Below, one piece after another: positions 27,671 through 35,275 of a DNA stretch of 64,000 nucleotides. Source of the DNA: Collibacillus ludicampi. GTDB taxonomy: Bacteria > Bacillota > Bacilli > Tumebacillales > BOQE01. The translations under genes and the position numbers were made by a program. The notes under the pieces are model-generated. The model did not search any database and was not told the DNA's origin. It saw only the letters and a list, made by a program, of their open reading frames with translations. How positions within the stretch are numbered: position 1 is the first letter of the stretch; every line of letters begins with the position of its first letter. Location: contig NZ_BOQE01000001.1 of NCBI RefSeq assembly GCF_023705585.1, forward strand, positions 2,245,001 to 2,309,000, given 5' to 3'.

Positions 27671-28174
27671 ATGAAAACGTATGTAGAAGATATTGGGGAG
27701 AGAACCGATTCAGATGATCTTCATAATCATGGATCACAATATAAAATTTCTAATTTAGAAAACAAGAGGAATAGCTCGCTGAATGTACAAGAAAAGAGCA
27801 GCATCGAAAAAGGTCCTGTCCAAAAAAGAAAATGGCTCGTCTACCAATCTGATGGATCATTATTACACGAGAAGGAAGTCGATTGGGTCTGTTTTTCAAG
27901 GAGAGGAGACGAAGAGCTTATACTTAATGGATTTATTCCCGCCAACTTTTCCTTTCAAGGAGAACAAGATATCAAAGAAAATTTCCGGTTACGAATCTTC
28001 ACACGCGTGAACTTTTCAAGGAACCCTTACATTGATTGCATGTATGTTGTGTATTCTACATATGCGGGTTCGTACATTTTGATCAAGGACGTTCCAACCC
28101 TCATCGATTTCTTTTATCGCCTGGAACACCTTACGGAGTTGATATTTCCGGAATCCTACGTGTTACGAATATAA
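27671..28174 (+). CDS. hypothetical protein, 167 residues
   Basis: I do not recognise this protein. It has a hydrophilic, charged N-terminal 50 residues, then a compact segment beginning KRKWLVYQSDGSLLHEKEVD with alternating beta-like stretches (ILNGFIPANFSF, RLRIFTRVNFSRNPYID, MYVVYSTYAGSYIL) and a helical end. There is no signal peptide or membrane segment. The ATG follows CAGGAGG at the right distance; an upstream frame of 28 codons without ribosome binding site was rejected. It has its own strong promoter and a structured 190-base leader, so it is probably a real, regulated gene. It lies between the inverted repeat copies. Confidence 0.75.
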   Translation: MKTYVEDIGERTDSDDLHNHGSQYKISNLENKRNSSLNVQEKSSIEKGPVQKRKWLVYQSDGSLLHEKEVDWVCFSRRGDEELILNGFIPANFSFQGEQDIKENFRLRIFTRVNFSRNPYIDCMYVVYSTYAGSYILIKDVPTLIDFFYRLEHLTELIFPESYVLRI

Positions 28175-28232
28175 AAATCTGAGCTGTCCAGAGGCGGATC
28201 CCCTGAATGATTGGGGTTCCGTCTATTCATTT

Positions 28233-28646
28233 TTACCACTTACCATGAACGAGACCCTCCGTGACCAACCGTTCTACTGTCGGAAGGTCTGCAGGTGCCC
28301 AGTTTAACGAAGAGAGTTTTTCTACTGGCAGCCATATCAATTTTTCGTGTTCGCTGGCGACAGGTTCCCCATGAACGATTTTGGCAAAATAGGTCTCAAG
28401 ATGAACGACTGCGTCCGGGTAATGATAAATCGTCTCGGCGATATGATCGCCAACATCGATCTCACAGTGCAGTTCTTCTTTGATTTCTCGTTTCAGCGCG
28501 TCTTTCGGATCCTCGTTTGACTCGATTTTACCACCGGGAAATTCCCAGAAGGACGGTAGAGACATTTGCTCCGAACGTAACGCACACAAAATTTCGTTTT
28601 TTTCGTTAATGATCACTGCACCGACCACATCGATTCTTTTCGTCAT
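28233..28646 (-). CDS. Nudix hydrolase of the MutT type
   Basis: This 137-residue protein has the Nudix box at residues 39-61 (GGKIESNEDPKDALKREIKE), with the REIKEE core that binds the divalent metal. The usual glycine near the end of the box is replaced by His60. Length and the VVGAVI start match (d)NTP pyrophosphohydrolases that clean oxidised or non-canonical nucleotides, such as 8-oxo-dGTP or 5-methyl-CTP. The exact substrate is not readable. It is convergent with the 167-residue unknown. The start follows GGGAGTTC. Confidence 0.88.
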   Translation of the reverse strand: MTKRIDVVGAVIINEKNEILCALRSEQMSLPSFWEFPGGKIESNEDPKDALKREIKEELHCEIDVGDHIAETIYHYPDAVVHLETYFAKIVHGEPVASEHEKLIWLPVEKLSSLNWAPADLPTVERLVTEGLVHGKW

Positions 28647-28865
28647 GTTCGTTATGAACTCCCTTCTTTATATATGTCATTCTCATGAAAAATTTAGTCC
28701 TAGGTACGATCATATTCTTGTAGTCTGTATGCAAGTAATTTGACATAATTTTTGTAGATCCTTTTGATTAAAATTCACTCATAGATTGAATAAACCATGA
28801 GATGATGATAAGTGAGTGAAAACATGGGGTGCCAAAATCAAACAGGTTAAAAAGGAGCCATCATC

Positions 28866-29342
28866 ATGAACTTTATGTCGCAAATGTTAGATTACTTTCG
28901 CTCACCTGCTATCAAAGAAAGTTTGTATAAAGCATTGGCGAATCAGGACTGTACATTGGAAAAGGATAAGCTGTTGCCGGAGATGGATGGATTTACAGCC
29001 GATTTGTATATTGAAACGGATGATGTCATCTATCTTGTAAAGACAGTCGAGAAATTCTCAATCGAGCCGTTATCTGGAGACGATGTGGAAGATCTTTGGC
29101 AGGCAAAAAAGCGGCTTGTACAACATGTGTACAAACAAGTGGTGCCTATCATGATTATCGGTCAAAACACCCAAGGTCATTCATTTATGGAAGCCGCGTA
29201 TCGCCATCATGTGCTTGTCATACAAGGTCCGATTGAAGATTGTGCGAATCATCTGGAATTCATTCTGCAACACCAAGTGGTACCAACTTATCAGATGTCC
29301 ATGCAAATACGAGATTCGGACATGCTCTTTTTTGCGATTTGA
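28866..29342 (+). CDS. hypothetical protein, 158 residues
   Basis: I do not recognise this protein. It has an N-terminal helical part (MSQMLDYFRSPAIKESLYKA), then DGFTADLYIETDDVIYLVKTVE, a pattern of acidic residues on strands followed by a lysine. That loosely recalls nuclease-like alpha/beta folds, but no diagnostic motif is complete. It is followed by a Rossmann-like strand pattern (VVPIMIIGQNTQ, HHVLVIQGP). It is cytoplasmic. The start follows AAAAGGAGCC. It is the last gene before the second repeat block. Confidence 0.7.
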   Translation: MNFMSQMLDYFRSPAIKESLYKALANQDCTLEKDKLLPEMDGFTADLYIETDDVIYLVKTVEKFSIEPLSGDDVEDLWQAKKRLVQHVYKQVVPIMIIGQNTQGHSFMEAAYRHHVLVIQGPIEDCANHLEFILQHQVVPTYQMSMQIRDSDMLFFAI

Positions 29343-29410
29343 TCATCTTAGGAAAGTCAAAATGGTGGAGCGCATTTTAACCATGATTTTGGCTTTTCGG
29401 ATTTCAAAGA

Positions 29411-29600
29411 AGCTACCTTGAAAATGTGTAGTTTGGCGGGCGTATGCTTCGCGTTCGCGCTCCGTGGAGGTCGTCTCGCACGGAACAATGTTCAGATGTC
29501 GCGAGACGACCTCCAAAGTCGCTGTCTCACGCAAAGCATTACGCCCACCCAATGTCACTTTTCATCTTCTGATGGCGCCATCGCTTGCGGCATGGGGGAC
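29411..29600 (+). repeat. nested-hairpin repeat, copy B1
   Basis: The boundary motif CTACCTTGAAAATG (29412) is followed by a hairpin of about 115 bases. GGGCGTATGCTT...GCGT pairs with ACGC...AAAGCATTACGCCC, and the inner arm TGGAGGTCGTCTCGC pairs perfectly with GCGAGACGACCTCCA. The tail CACTTTTCATCTTCTGATGG and GCTTGCGGCATGGG leads straight into the next copy. This is the simplest unit of the family. Confidence 0.8.
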
Positions 29601-29990
29601 TACTTTGAAAATGAGTGCTTGGGTGGGTGTATCGCTTTGCGCTTGGGTTCGATGAAGGTCTTGCGCGCATATGCTTGGCGTTCATGCTCCGTGGAGGTCG
29701 TATCAGTGGGTATGTGCTTTGCGCTCATGCTCCGTGAAGGTCGTTTCAGCGGGGTATATTGCATTGCGCTTATGCTCCGTGAAGGTCGTCTCGCATGGAA
29801 TCATAATCATATGTTGCGAGACGACCTTCAAAGTCGCTATTACGCGCAAAGCACATACCCCTTTCCAGACAAAGAGGTAACGAGACGACCTCCAAAGTCG
29901 CTGTCTCACGCAAAGCATTACGCCTACCCAAAGACACTTTTCATCCTCTGATGGGCCGCTTGCGGCATGGGTGGCTACTTCGATATCACG
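29601..29990 (+). repeat. nested-hairpin repeat, copy B2 (expanded)
   Basis: The same boundary (CTACTTTGAAAATG) is followed by GGGTGGGTGTATCGCTTTG. Two or three tandem CTCCGTGAAGGTCG modules follow, each preceded by a GCTTTGCGCT-like or GCATTGCGCT-like stretch. The central palindrome is AAGGTCGTCTCGCA / TGCGAGACGACCTT, and the closing arm is ACGCAAAGCATTACGCCTACCC. The tail CACTTTTCATCCTCTGATGG ends the copy. It mirrors copy A at 25945-26396. Confidence 0.8.
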
Positions 29991-30058
29991 CAAAGACATC
30001 TGTAAGGCTTTAAAAAGACATTTTTATGAAAACCAAGAATAAGGGTGAGTATCCATAC

Positions 30059-30802
30059 ATGAAAAAAGATTCATCATTGGTTTTTGTTTACGGAACATTA
30101 CGCCGTCATGAGACAAACTTTCACTTTTTGAAAAATGCGGAAAGGGTAGCCGCACAATGTTGGACATACGGCCAGTTGTTTAATACGGGAGAGGGATATC
30201 CCGCAATGATAGAAAGTATGACAGAACGGGTCTATGGCGAGCTTTATCGGGTAACCCCAAACGAATTAAAAGCCCTCGACCAACTCGAGGATTATTATGG
30301 GGAAGGCTGTCATAATCTTTATGACCGCATTCGCCAAACGGTTTACACGGATCGGGGGAAAGTGGAGGCTTTTGTTTACGTTTGGGCACAAGACAATAAC
30401 TCGTTGAAAGAACATATTGTTTCAGGGGATTGGAAATGCTATCGGTTGTTTGGGAAACATGAACATCTCTTTTTCACGTATGGTTCCGTTATAAATAGCG
30501 AGAGATTAAAAGAAGATGATGTGGAACATTTGTTTCAGAGTGTCAATGGCAGAGGATTGCTGCATGGGTATTCATTAAGTTTTACGCAGCAATCATTTGA
30601 CGGGGGAATGGATGATATCGTGGAGATCGGAGGATGTGTGGAAGGTAACGTGTACCTTCTCTCGCGGGAGGCTGTTGATTACTTGCGGGATCGGGAAGAA
30701 GTGAAACAAGGGATGTACCGGCCAACATTTGTCGATCTCGAAATGGATGGACAGATCGTCCCTGATGTGCTCACGTTCGTCGTAGTAAAGAAGGAAGTGT
30801 AA
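30059..30802 (+). CDS. two-domain gamma-glutamylcyclotransferase-like protein
   Basis: This 247-residue protein appears to be a tandem of two GGCT/AIG2-type folds. The first starts VFVYGTLRRHETN (residues 8-20) with the YGTLR loop that binds the glutamyl substrate, and continues VYGELYRVTPNELKALDQLEDY. The second starts FFTYGSVINSERL at about residue 136 and ends ALD-like with LSREAVDYLRDREEV. Single-domain relatives release 5-oxoproline from gamma-glutamyl amines or peptides. A fused pair is less usual, and the second domain may be degenerate. The ATG at 30059 follows AAGGGTGAG; an ATG 33 bases upstream was rejected. Confidence 0.8.
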   Translation: MKKDSSLVFVYGTLRRHETNFHFLKNAERVAAQCWTYGQLFNTGEGYPAMIESMTERVYGELYRVTPNELKALDQLEDYYGEGCHNLYDRIRQTVYTDRGKVEAFVYVWAQDNNSLKEHIVSGDWKCYRLFGKHEHLFFTYGSVINSERLKEDDVEHLFQSVNGRGLLHGYSLSFTQQSFDGGMDDIVEIGGCVEGNVYLLSREAVDYLRDREEVKQGMYRPTFVDLEMDGQIVPDVLTFVVVKKEV

Positions 30803-30995
30803 ACAAGTTCCGCCGGCATATTTAGCCACAGATCTTTTGAGTAAGGTGATCTTTCTTCATGTAAAGTTTACAGGAGTCATGTCGATTCAAATCGAATCAT
30901 ATAGCTAATTCGAGAAAAAGAGAGAATCATAATAGAACGATACCATTGAATGAGTTATATGTAGATTTTTGTTTCGTATTGTTCAATGGACTGGA

Positions 30996-31024
30996 TTGAG
31001 ATGAGCCAAGTTACGTGATACTAT
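30996..31024 (+). promoter_or_regulatory. promoter of tRNA array 2
   Basis: TTGAGA (30996-31001) and TACTAT (31019-31024) are 17 bases apart, 47 bases before the first tRNA of the array. Confidence 0.65.
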
Positions 31025-31071
31025 TATTCACGTCGCCGCGATGCGGTGGTGATAATGAGTGAACATGAAAC

Positions 31072-31164
31072 GGATGGATACTCAAGTGGTCGAAGAGGAC
31101 GGTTTGCTAAACCGTTAGGAGGATGTAAATTCTCGCGAGGGTTCAAATCCCTCTCCATCCGCCA
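31072..31164 (+). tRNA. tRNA-Ser(GCU)
   Basis: Class II cloverleaf with long variable arm. Acceptor GGATGGA pairs TCCATCC, anticodon GCT, encoded CCA. Confidence 0.97.
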
Positions 31165-31216
31165 GTTCCTTGAAGTCAGCATCTGTAATCCAAGTGGGTT
31201 TTATAGAGATTGATGC

Positions 31217-31292
31217 GGACGCTTAGCTCAGCTGGGAGAGCACCTGCCTTACAAGCAGGGGGTCGGCGGTTCGATCCCGTCAGCGTCCACCA
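31217..31292 (+). tRNA. tRNA-Val(UAC)
   Basis: Acceptor GGACGCT pairs AGCGTCC. Anticodon TAC, encoded CCA. Confidence 0.97.
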
Positions 31293-31296
31293 TCAT

Positions 31297-31372
<76 letters not shown>

Positions 31373-31425
31373 CTTTCATATCGATTTCGATTACGTGTGG
31401 AACGTTGTTCCTGTGTGATATACTT

Positions 31426-31502
31426 GGTGGATGTGGCGAAGTGGCTAACGCACCGGATTGTGGCTCCGGCATTCGTGGGTTCGATTCCCATCATCCACCC
31501 CA
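31426..31502 (+). tRNA. tRNA-His(GUG)
   Basis: The anticodon is GTG. An extra G(-1) pairs with C73, diagnostic of tRNA-His. CCA is encoded. Confidence 0.97.
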
Positions 31503-31505
31503 CGT

Positions 31506-31580
31506 TGGGGAGTCGCCAAGCGGTAAGGCAACGGACTTTGACTCCGTCATGCGTAGGTTCGATCCCTACCTCCCCAGCCA
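31506..31580 (+). tRNA. tRNA-Gln(UUG), copy 2
   Basis: Identical to the copy at 904-978. Anticodon TTG. It begins 3 bases after tRNA-His. Confidence 0.97.
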
Positions 31581-31628
31581 AGGATCTGATTCACTCAACT
31601 TGTTGATCGACAAGATAATCGAATATTT

Positions 31629-31702
31629 GCGGGTGTAGTTCAATGGTAGAACTCCAGCCTTCCAAGCTGGTAGCGTGGGTTCGATTCCCATCACCCGCTC
31701 CA
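31629..31702 (+). tRNA. tRNA-Gly(UCC)
   Basis: Acceptor GCGGGTG pairs CACCCGC. Anticodon TCC, encoded CCA. Confidence 0.97.
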
Positions 31703-31705
31703 TAT

Positions 31706-31782
31706 GGGCCTATAGCTCAGCTGGCTAGAGCGCACGACTGATAATCGTGAGGTCAGTGGTTCAAGTCCACTTAGGCCCACCA
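31706..31782 (+). tRNA. tRNA-Ile(GAU)
   Basis: Acceptor GGGCCTA pairs TAGGCCC. Anticodon GAT, encoded CCA. Last gene of the second array. Confidence 0.97.
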
Positions 31783-31787
31783 AAGAG

Positions 31788-31810
31788 GCACGCGAAAGCG
31801 TGTTTTTTTG
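31788..31810 (+). terminator. terminator of tRNA array 2
   Basis: A CACGC-GAAA-GCGTG tetraloop hairpin is followed by seven T. Confidence 0.92.
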
Positions 31811-32120
31811 TTTTTGTTGTAAACTTTCAATGATCCTTCCCATTCCGCTTTTACAATACCATCCGATCACCTGTTTAAATATGTGCGTGTAAACCACGCG
31901 ATCATATCTCTCACCATTTCTTCCCGGTTGATTTGAGCATTCATGACTTTCGCCTTCAGAAAAGTGAGACGCAACATTCGCGCTGATTGTTGTTGATTCG
32001 ATTATTTTGAAAAAATGAAATAAATTCATTGTTTTTTGTCTGTTCTATAACATAGGACATTGACAAAGAACAGATGAAAAAGATAATTAAAATAAGCGCG
32101 AAAAATGGAGGCGATTCAGA
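31811..32120 (+). promoter_or_regulatory. intergenic region with the promoter of the RraA-like gene
   Basis: No gene is supported before 32121. TTGACA (32060-32065) and GATAAT (32082-32087) are 16 bases apart and form a good promoter. The flanking CTGTTCTATAACATA and AAGAACAG make an imperfect inverted repeat around the -35 box that could be an operator. Confidence 0.6.
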
Positions 32121-32597
32121 TTGAAAACAGCGGATTTATGTGATCGGTACCCCAACGAATTGAACATATGCGAATTGTCTTTCCGTTCTTATGGGAAAAA
32201 AAGCTCGTTTTTTGGTCCCATCTCAACTGTCAAAGTGCAGGATGATAATGTTTTGGTTTTAGAAGCGATCGAAAGTGTACCAGCCGGTACAGTGCTTGTA
32301 GTGGATGGTGGCGGATCGAAGCGATGTGCCCTTCTGGGAGACCGATTGGCCTCAATCGCTGCCTCACGTCAATTGGCAGGCATCATTATAAACGGTTGTG
32401 TCCGTGATGTCAGTGAGTTATCTAAAATTGAGTGTGGAATTTTTGCTTTAGGGAGTATGCCTCTCAAGAGTAAAAAGGAAAGAAAAGGAGAGACCAATGT
32501 TGTTGTTCGTTTCGGTGGCATAGACTGGACACCTGGCCAGTATGTTTATGCGGATGAAGATGGTGTTGTTGTCTCCGCAAGAAAATTAGAAGTGTAA
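32121..32597 (+). CDS. RraA-family protein
   Basis: This 158-residue protein has the RraA fold signatures [20 protein letters not shown] and [14 protein letters not shown]. In catalytic relatives the Gly/Leu-Gly-Asp and Arg-Asp residues bind metal and pyruvate. Family members either inhibit RNase E (RraA proper) or act as 4-hydroxy-4-methyl-2-oxoglutarate/oxaloacetate aldolases. The residues needed for the aldolase activity are visible, so an enzymatic role is at least as likely. TTG start after GGAGG, spacing 9. Monocistronic. Confidence 0.82.
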   Translation: MKTADLCDRYPNELNICELSFRSYGKKSSFFGPISTVKVQDDNVLVLEAIESVPAGTVLVVDGGGSKRCALLGDRLASIAASRQLAGIIINGCVRDVSELSKIECGIFALGSMPLKSKKERKGETNVVVRFGGIDWTPGQYVYADEDGVVVSARKLEV

Positions 32598-32740
32598 AAC
32601 AAATCCATGGGGATCAACCGCTGTGAAGAACATCCGGTCATCGGTAGGGGTTGATCGGCTGTATCTTTAGAGTCCTTATGATTTCACGCTATCCCTCTGA
32701 AATAAACCGTGCAAAAATTCATCGTATAGGTTAATCTGAC

Positions 32741-32825
32741 ATTGAGCCATTTTCCATTCCTCTTTAGTAGATGGGGCGGCAACCATACTCCACCCAAGAG
32801 GAAGATAAATGGCTCAATTTTTCTA
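32741..32825 (+). promoter_or_regulatory. structured leader/terminator upstream of lgt
   Basis: ATTGAGCCATTT (32741-32752) pairs perfectly with AAATGGCTCAAT (32807-32818). Inside, CCTCTT pairs with AAGAGG, and an internal GGGGCGGCAACCATACTCC loop remains. Four to five T follow. It is either the terminator of an upstream transcript or an attenuator for lgt. The motif matches no riboswitch that I recognise. Confidence 0.5.
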
Positions 32826-32896
32826 GATTCTGAACCGCATACTCTCTACCAAGCTGTTTATTATCTGAGTCGAATACAAAATAAGGGTGTGTTTGT

Positions 32897-33691
32897 ATGC
32901 ATCAATATTGGTTTTGGATTGGAAATTTCCCTGTACGTGCTTATAGCACGATCTTTGTCTTAGCATTTCTTCTCGGATTGGGAGTGACTTTGTATTTTGT
33001 AAGAGCCGATCAAAAGCAAGATTATATCCCGCATATATGGAATCTTGCACCCGGTTTGTTCATTGGCGGAATCATTGGTGCTCGTTTTTGGCAGGTGTTC
33101 TTCTTTGATTGGTCCTATTACTCTAAGAATTTGAGTGAAATCATCGCGATCTGGCATGGGGGGCTGTCAATACAAGGAGGTATAGTAGGAGCCTTTCTTG
33201 TCGGCACCTGGTATGTCTGGCGTCACAAGTTAGACTTTTGGGATATGGCAGATCTCGTGGCTCCGGGTATCTTACTTGGACAGAGTATTGGCCGTGATGC
33301 CAATTTGTTGAATGGTGACGCATTCGGAAGTCCCACACATCAGGGATTTGGCTTGTTGTATCCGACGAGCACATTGGCCTATCAAACATATGGCAATCAA
33401 CCGTTATGGCCAGCCGAAGTCTGGGAGGGACAGGCCGATGTCATATTGTTTGCACTGATGTTGGTATTCAAGCAGCGTAAATGGCCAAAGGGATTTCTGT
33501 TTTTGTTTTATTTGATCGGTTATAACCTCATTCGTTTTGGACTGGAATGGTTACGAGGTGATTCCCCCCGGTTCCTATTCGGTTGGGATGCGGCCCAGTG
33601 GACTTCGATGCCGATTGTGGTGTTGGGAATCATCGTTGGGGTCATGTTGTTCGTACACGATCGAAAAAAGAGAGGCAACCCAAGCGCATGA
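32897..33691 (+). CDS. lgt: prolipoprotein diacylglyceryl transferase
   Basis: This 264-residue membrane enzyme transfers diacylglycerol from phosphatidylglycerol to the lipobox cysteine of prelipoproteins, such as the importer lipoprotein at 5830. It has about seven membrane segments, the HGGLSIQGG motif (87-95) and the Lgt signature at 132-144. The signature reads GRDANLLNGDAFG instead of the usual GRxGNFxNxE pattern: the key Arg and Asn are kept, while one Gly and the acidic residue differ (Asp for Glu). The start follows AAGGGTG. The divergence suggests a second, more typical Lgt elsewhere in the genome. Confidence 0.9.
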   Translation: MHQYWFWIGNFPVRAYSTIFVLAFLLGLGVTLYFVRADQKQDYIPHIWNLAPGLFIGGIIGARFWQVFFFDWSYYSKNLSEIIAIWHGGLSIQGGIVGAFLVGTWYVWRHKLDFWDMADLVAPGILLGQSIGRDANLLNGDAFGSPTHQGFGLLYPTSTLAYQTYGNQPLWPAEVWEGQADVILFALMLVFKQRKWPKGFLFLFYLIGYNLIRFGLEWLRGDSPRFLFGWDAAQWTSMPIVVLGIIVGVMLFVHDRKKRGNPSA

Positions 33692-33727
33692 AGTCCTGAC
33701 TTTGGTAAATGGCATTCCAAAATAAAA

Positions 33728-33797
33728 AACTCCCCATTTCTTGACCAAAGTCTCCTCTCCTCTCAGAGAGATTGTCCAGAAAGTGGGGAGTTTTCCA
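33728..33797. terminator. bidirectional terminator between lgt and the MFS gene
   Basis: AAAACTCCCCATTTCT pairs with AGAAAGTGGGGAGTTTT around a CTCTCAGAGAG inner hairpin. It serves the two convergent genes. Confidence 0.85.
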
Positions 33798-33824
33798 TTC
33801 GGCTTCATCTTTCTGTTGAATTTA

Positions 33825-35030
33825 TCATATTTTAATGTTTTGTTGTGGCAAGTGAGTAATCGAGGACACGCGAATCGACAAGATGAGCGTGATCATAAGG
33901 AAGCACACGATCATGCTGACTACACCGTCCCATCCATAAGATGTCCAGAACATGCCACCGGCTGTTCCACCAATGCTCGAGCCGACATAGTAGAAGAACA
34001 GGTAGAGTGACGATGCTTGTGCTTTGTCATGGGTAGAGCGGCGCCCGACCCAACTGCTGGCAATTGAATGACCGCCAAAGAAGCCAAAGGTGAAGACAGC
34101 AATGCCAATGATTTTTAGCAGAAGGTTGATGTTCAGAGTCATGCACGCACCGATGAACATAATCAATAGCGTGACCCCAAGCACTTTGGGCCGCCCGTAT
34201 TTGTCAGCCATGCGTCCCATCCAGGTCGAGCTGAACGTCCCTACGATATAGACAATGAAAATCCAGCCGACTAGCGTTTGACTGAGCGAATAGGGAGGGG
34301 CGATCAATAGATAGCCGATGTAATTGTATAATGCGACAAAACTGCCCATCAGAAAAAAGCCAATACCATACAAGCAAAGCAAACCGGGATCTTTAAGATG
34401 GCTGATCATCGATTTTATCAGTTTCCCTATTTCCAAAGAACGTGGGTGAAAGTTTTTCGAAGGTGGAAGCGAGAACCAAAATAAAAAGCTGGCTATGATA
34501 CTTAACACACCAATGACACTGAGCGCGACACGCCAATTGAAGAGGTCGGCCAACATCCCGGTGATCAACCGACCACTCATCCCTCCGATTGAGTTACCGC
34601 TGATATACAGCCCCATGGCCACTCCCAAATGAGTAGGCTCGATCTCTTCCCCCAGATAAGCCATTGCAATGGCGGGTAAGCCCGCCAATACGATGCCTTG
34701 CAGGATTCGAACCCCAAGCAAAAAGTGAAAATCAGGGATGAATACGGTCAGTACACTCAGCACGGATGCTGCGAAAAGGGAAAATGTCATGATTGGTTTT
34801 CGGCCCCATACTTCTGACAAGGAGCCAACCAGTAGCATGCTGACAGCCAAGGCGAACGTTGTTACCGACAGTGAGAGGCTGGCGGCAGTGGGTGAGATAT
34901 GAAACTCCCTGGAGAGCTCTGGCATGATCGGCTGTGTGCTGTACAAGATAGCAAACGTGTTGAGGCCACCGGCAAATAACGCAACATTGGCCTTGCGAAA
35001 TGCCGGAGTCCCTTGTTGGATATAACTCAT
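33825..35030 (-). CDS. MFS transporter (YybF/AraJ-like)
   Basis: This 401-residue protein has twelve predicted membrane helices. The loop between helices 2 and 3 carries the MFS motif GSLSEVWGRKP, with a matching GRMADKYGRPK in the second half. It is likely a proton-driven exporter; the substrate is unknown. The start was placed at the ATG preceded by TTGGAG rather than at an upstream in-frame ATG that would add 37 non-hydrophobic residues. It is divergent from the LysR regulator at 35276, the same arrangement as yybF/yybE in Bacillus subtilis. Confidence 0.88.
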   Translation of the reverse strand: MSYIQQGTPAFRKANVALFAGGLNTFAILYSTQPIMPELSREFHISPTAASLSLSVTTFALAVSMLLVGSLSEVWGRKPIMTFSLFAASVLSVLTVFIPDFHFLLGVRILQGIVLAGLPAIAMAYLGEEIEPTHLGVAMGLYISGNSIGGMSGRLITGMLADLFNWRVALSVIGVLSIIASFLFWFSLPPSKNFHPRSLEIGKLIKSMISHLKDPGLLCLYGIGFFLMGSFVALYNYIGYLLIAPPYSLSQTLVGWIFIVYIVGTFSSTWMGRMADKYGRPKVLGVTLLIMFIGACMTLNINLLLKIIGIAVFTFGFFGGHSIASSWVGRRSTHDKAQASSLYLFFYYVGSSIGGTAGGMFWTSYGWDGVVSMIVCFLMITLILSIRVSSITHLPQQNIKI

Positions 35031-35185
35031 CGTGCTATCACTCCAAGGTTCATACTCCATACTATATTTTCCACAACGTGTGACTCCTTTCAAAATCTGC
35101 AAACATTCATAGTTATAGAGTTCAAGTGCTGAGTCGAACATATTTTGAAAACAGAATTCAGTTCGAACACAATTAATAGTACGCC

Positions 35186-35232
35186 TTGACTCGTTATAAC
35201 GTCAAATTTATAATTTGCATCAATTTGATGCA
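35186..35232 (+). promoter_or_regulatory. consensus promoter and palindromic operator of the LysR gene
   Basis: TTGACT (35186-35191) and TATAAT (35209-35214) are 17 bases apart, close to the sigma-A consensus. Immediately downstream, TGCATCAA-T-TTGATGCA (35216-35232) is a perfect inverted repeat of the LysR-type class. It would cover the transcription start and allow autorepression. The divergent MFS promoter must lie in the same 245-base gap. Confidence 0.75.
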
Positions 35233-35275
35233 TGTGGATAATGAATGGACGTCACGATAAAAGAGGTGTTCGTTA

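Noticed and set aside
25945-29990. CRISPR array
   Set aside because: Repeats are long, nested palindromes with variable spacing and there are no unique spacers of constant length or cas genes.
32741-32825. T-box leader
   Set aside because: The GGGGCGGCAACC stretch only loosely resembles the T-box sequence and there is no specifier loop or aminoacylation gene.
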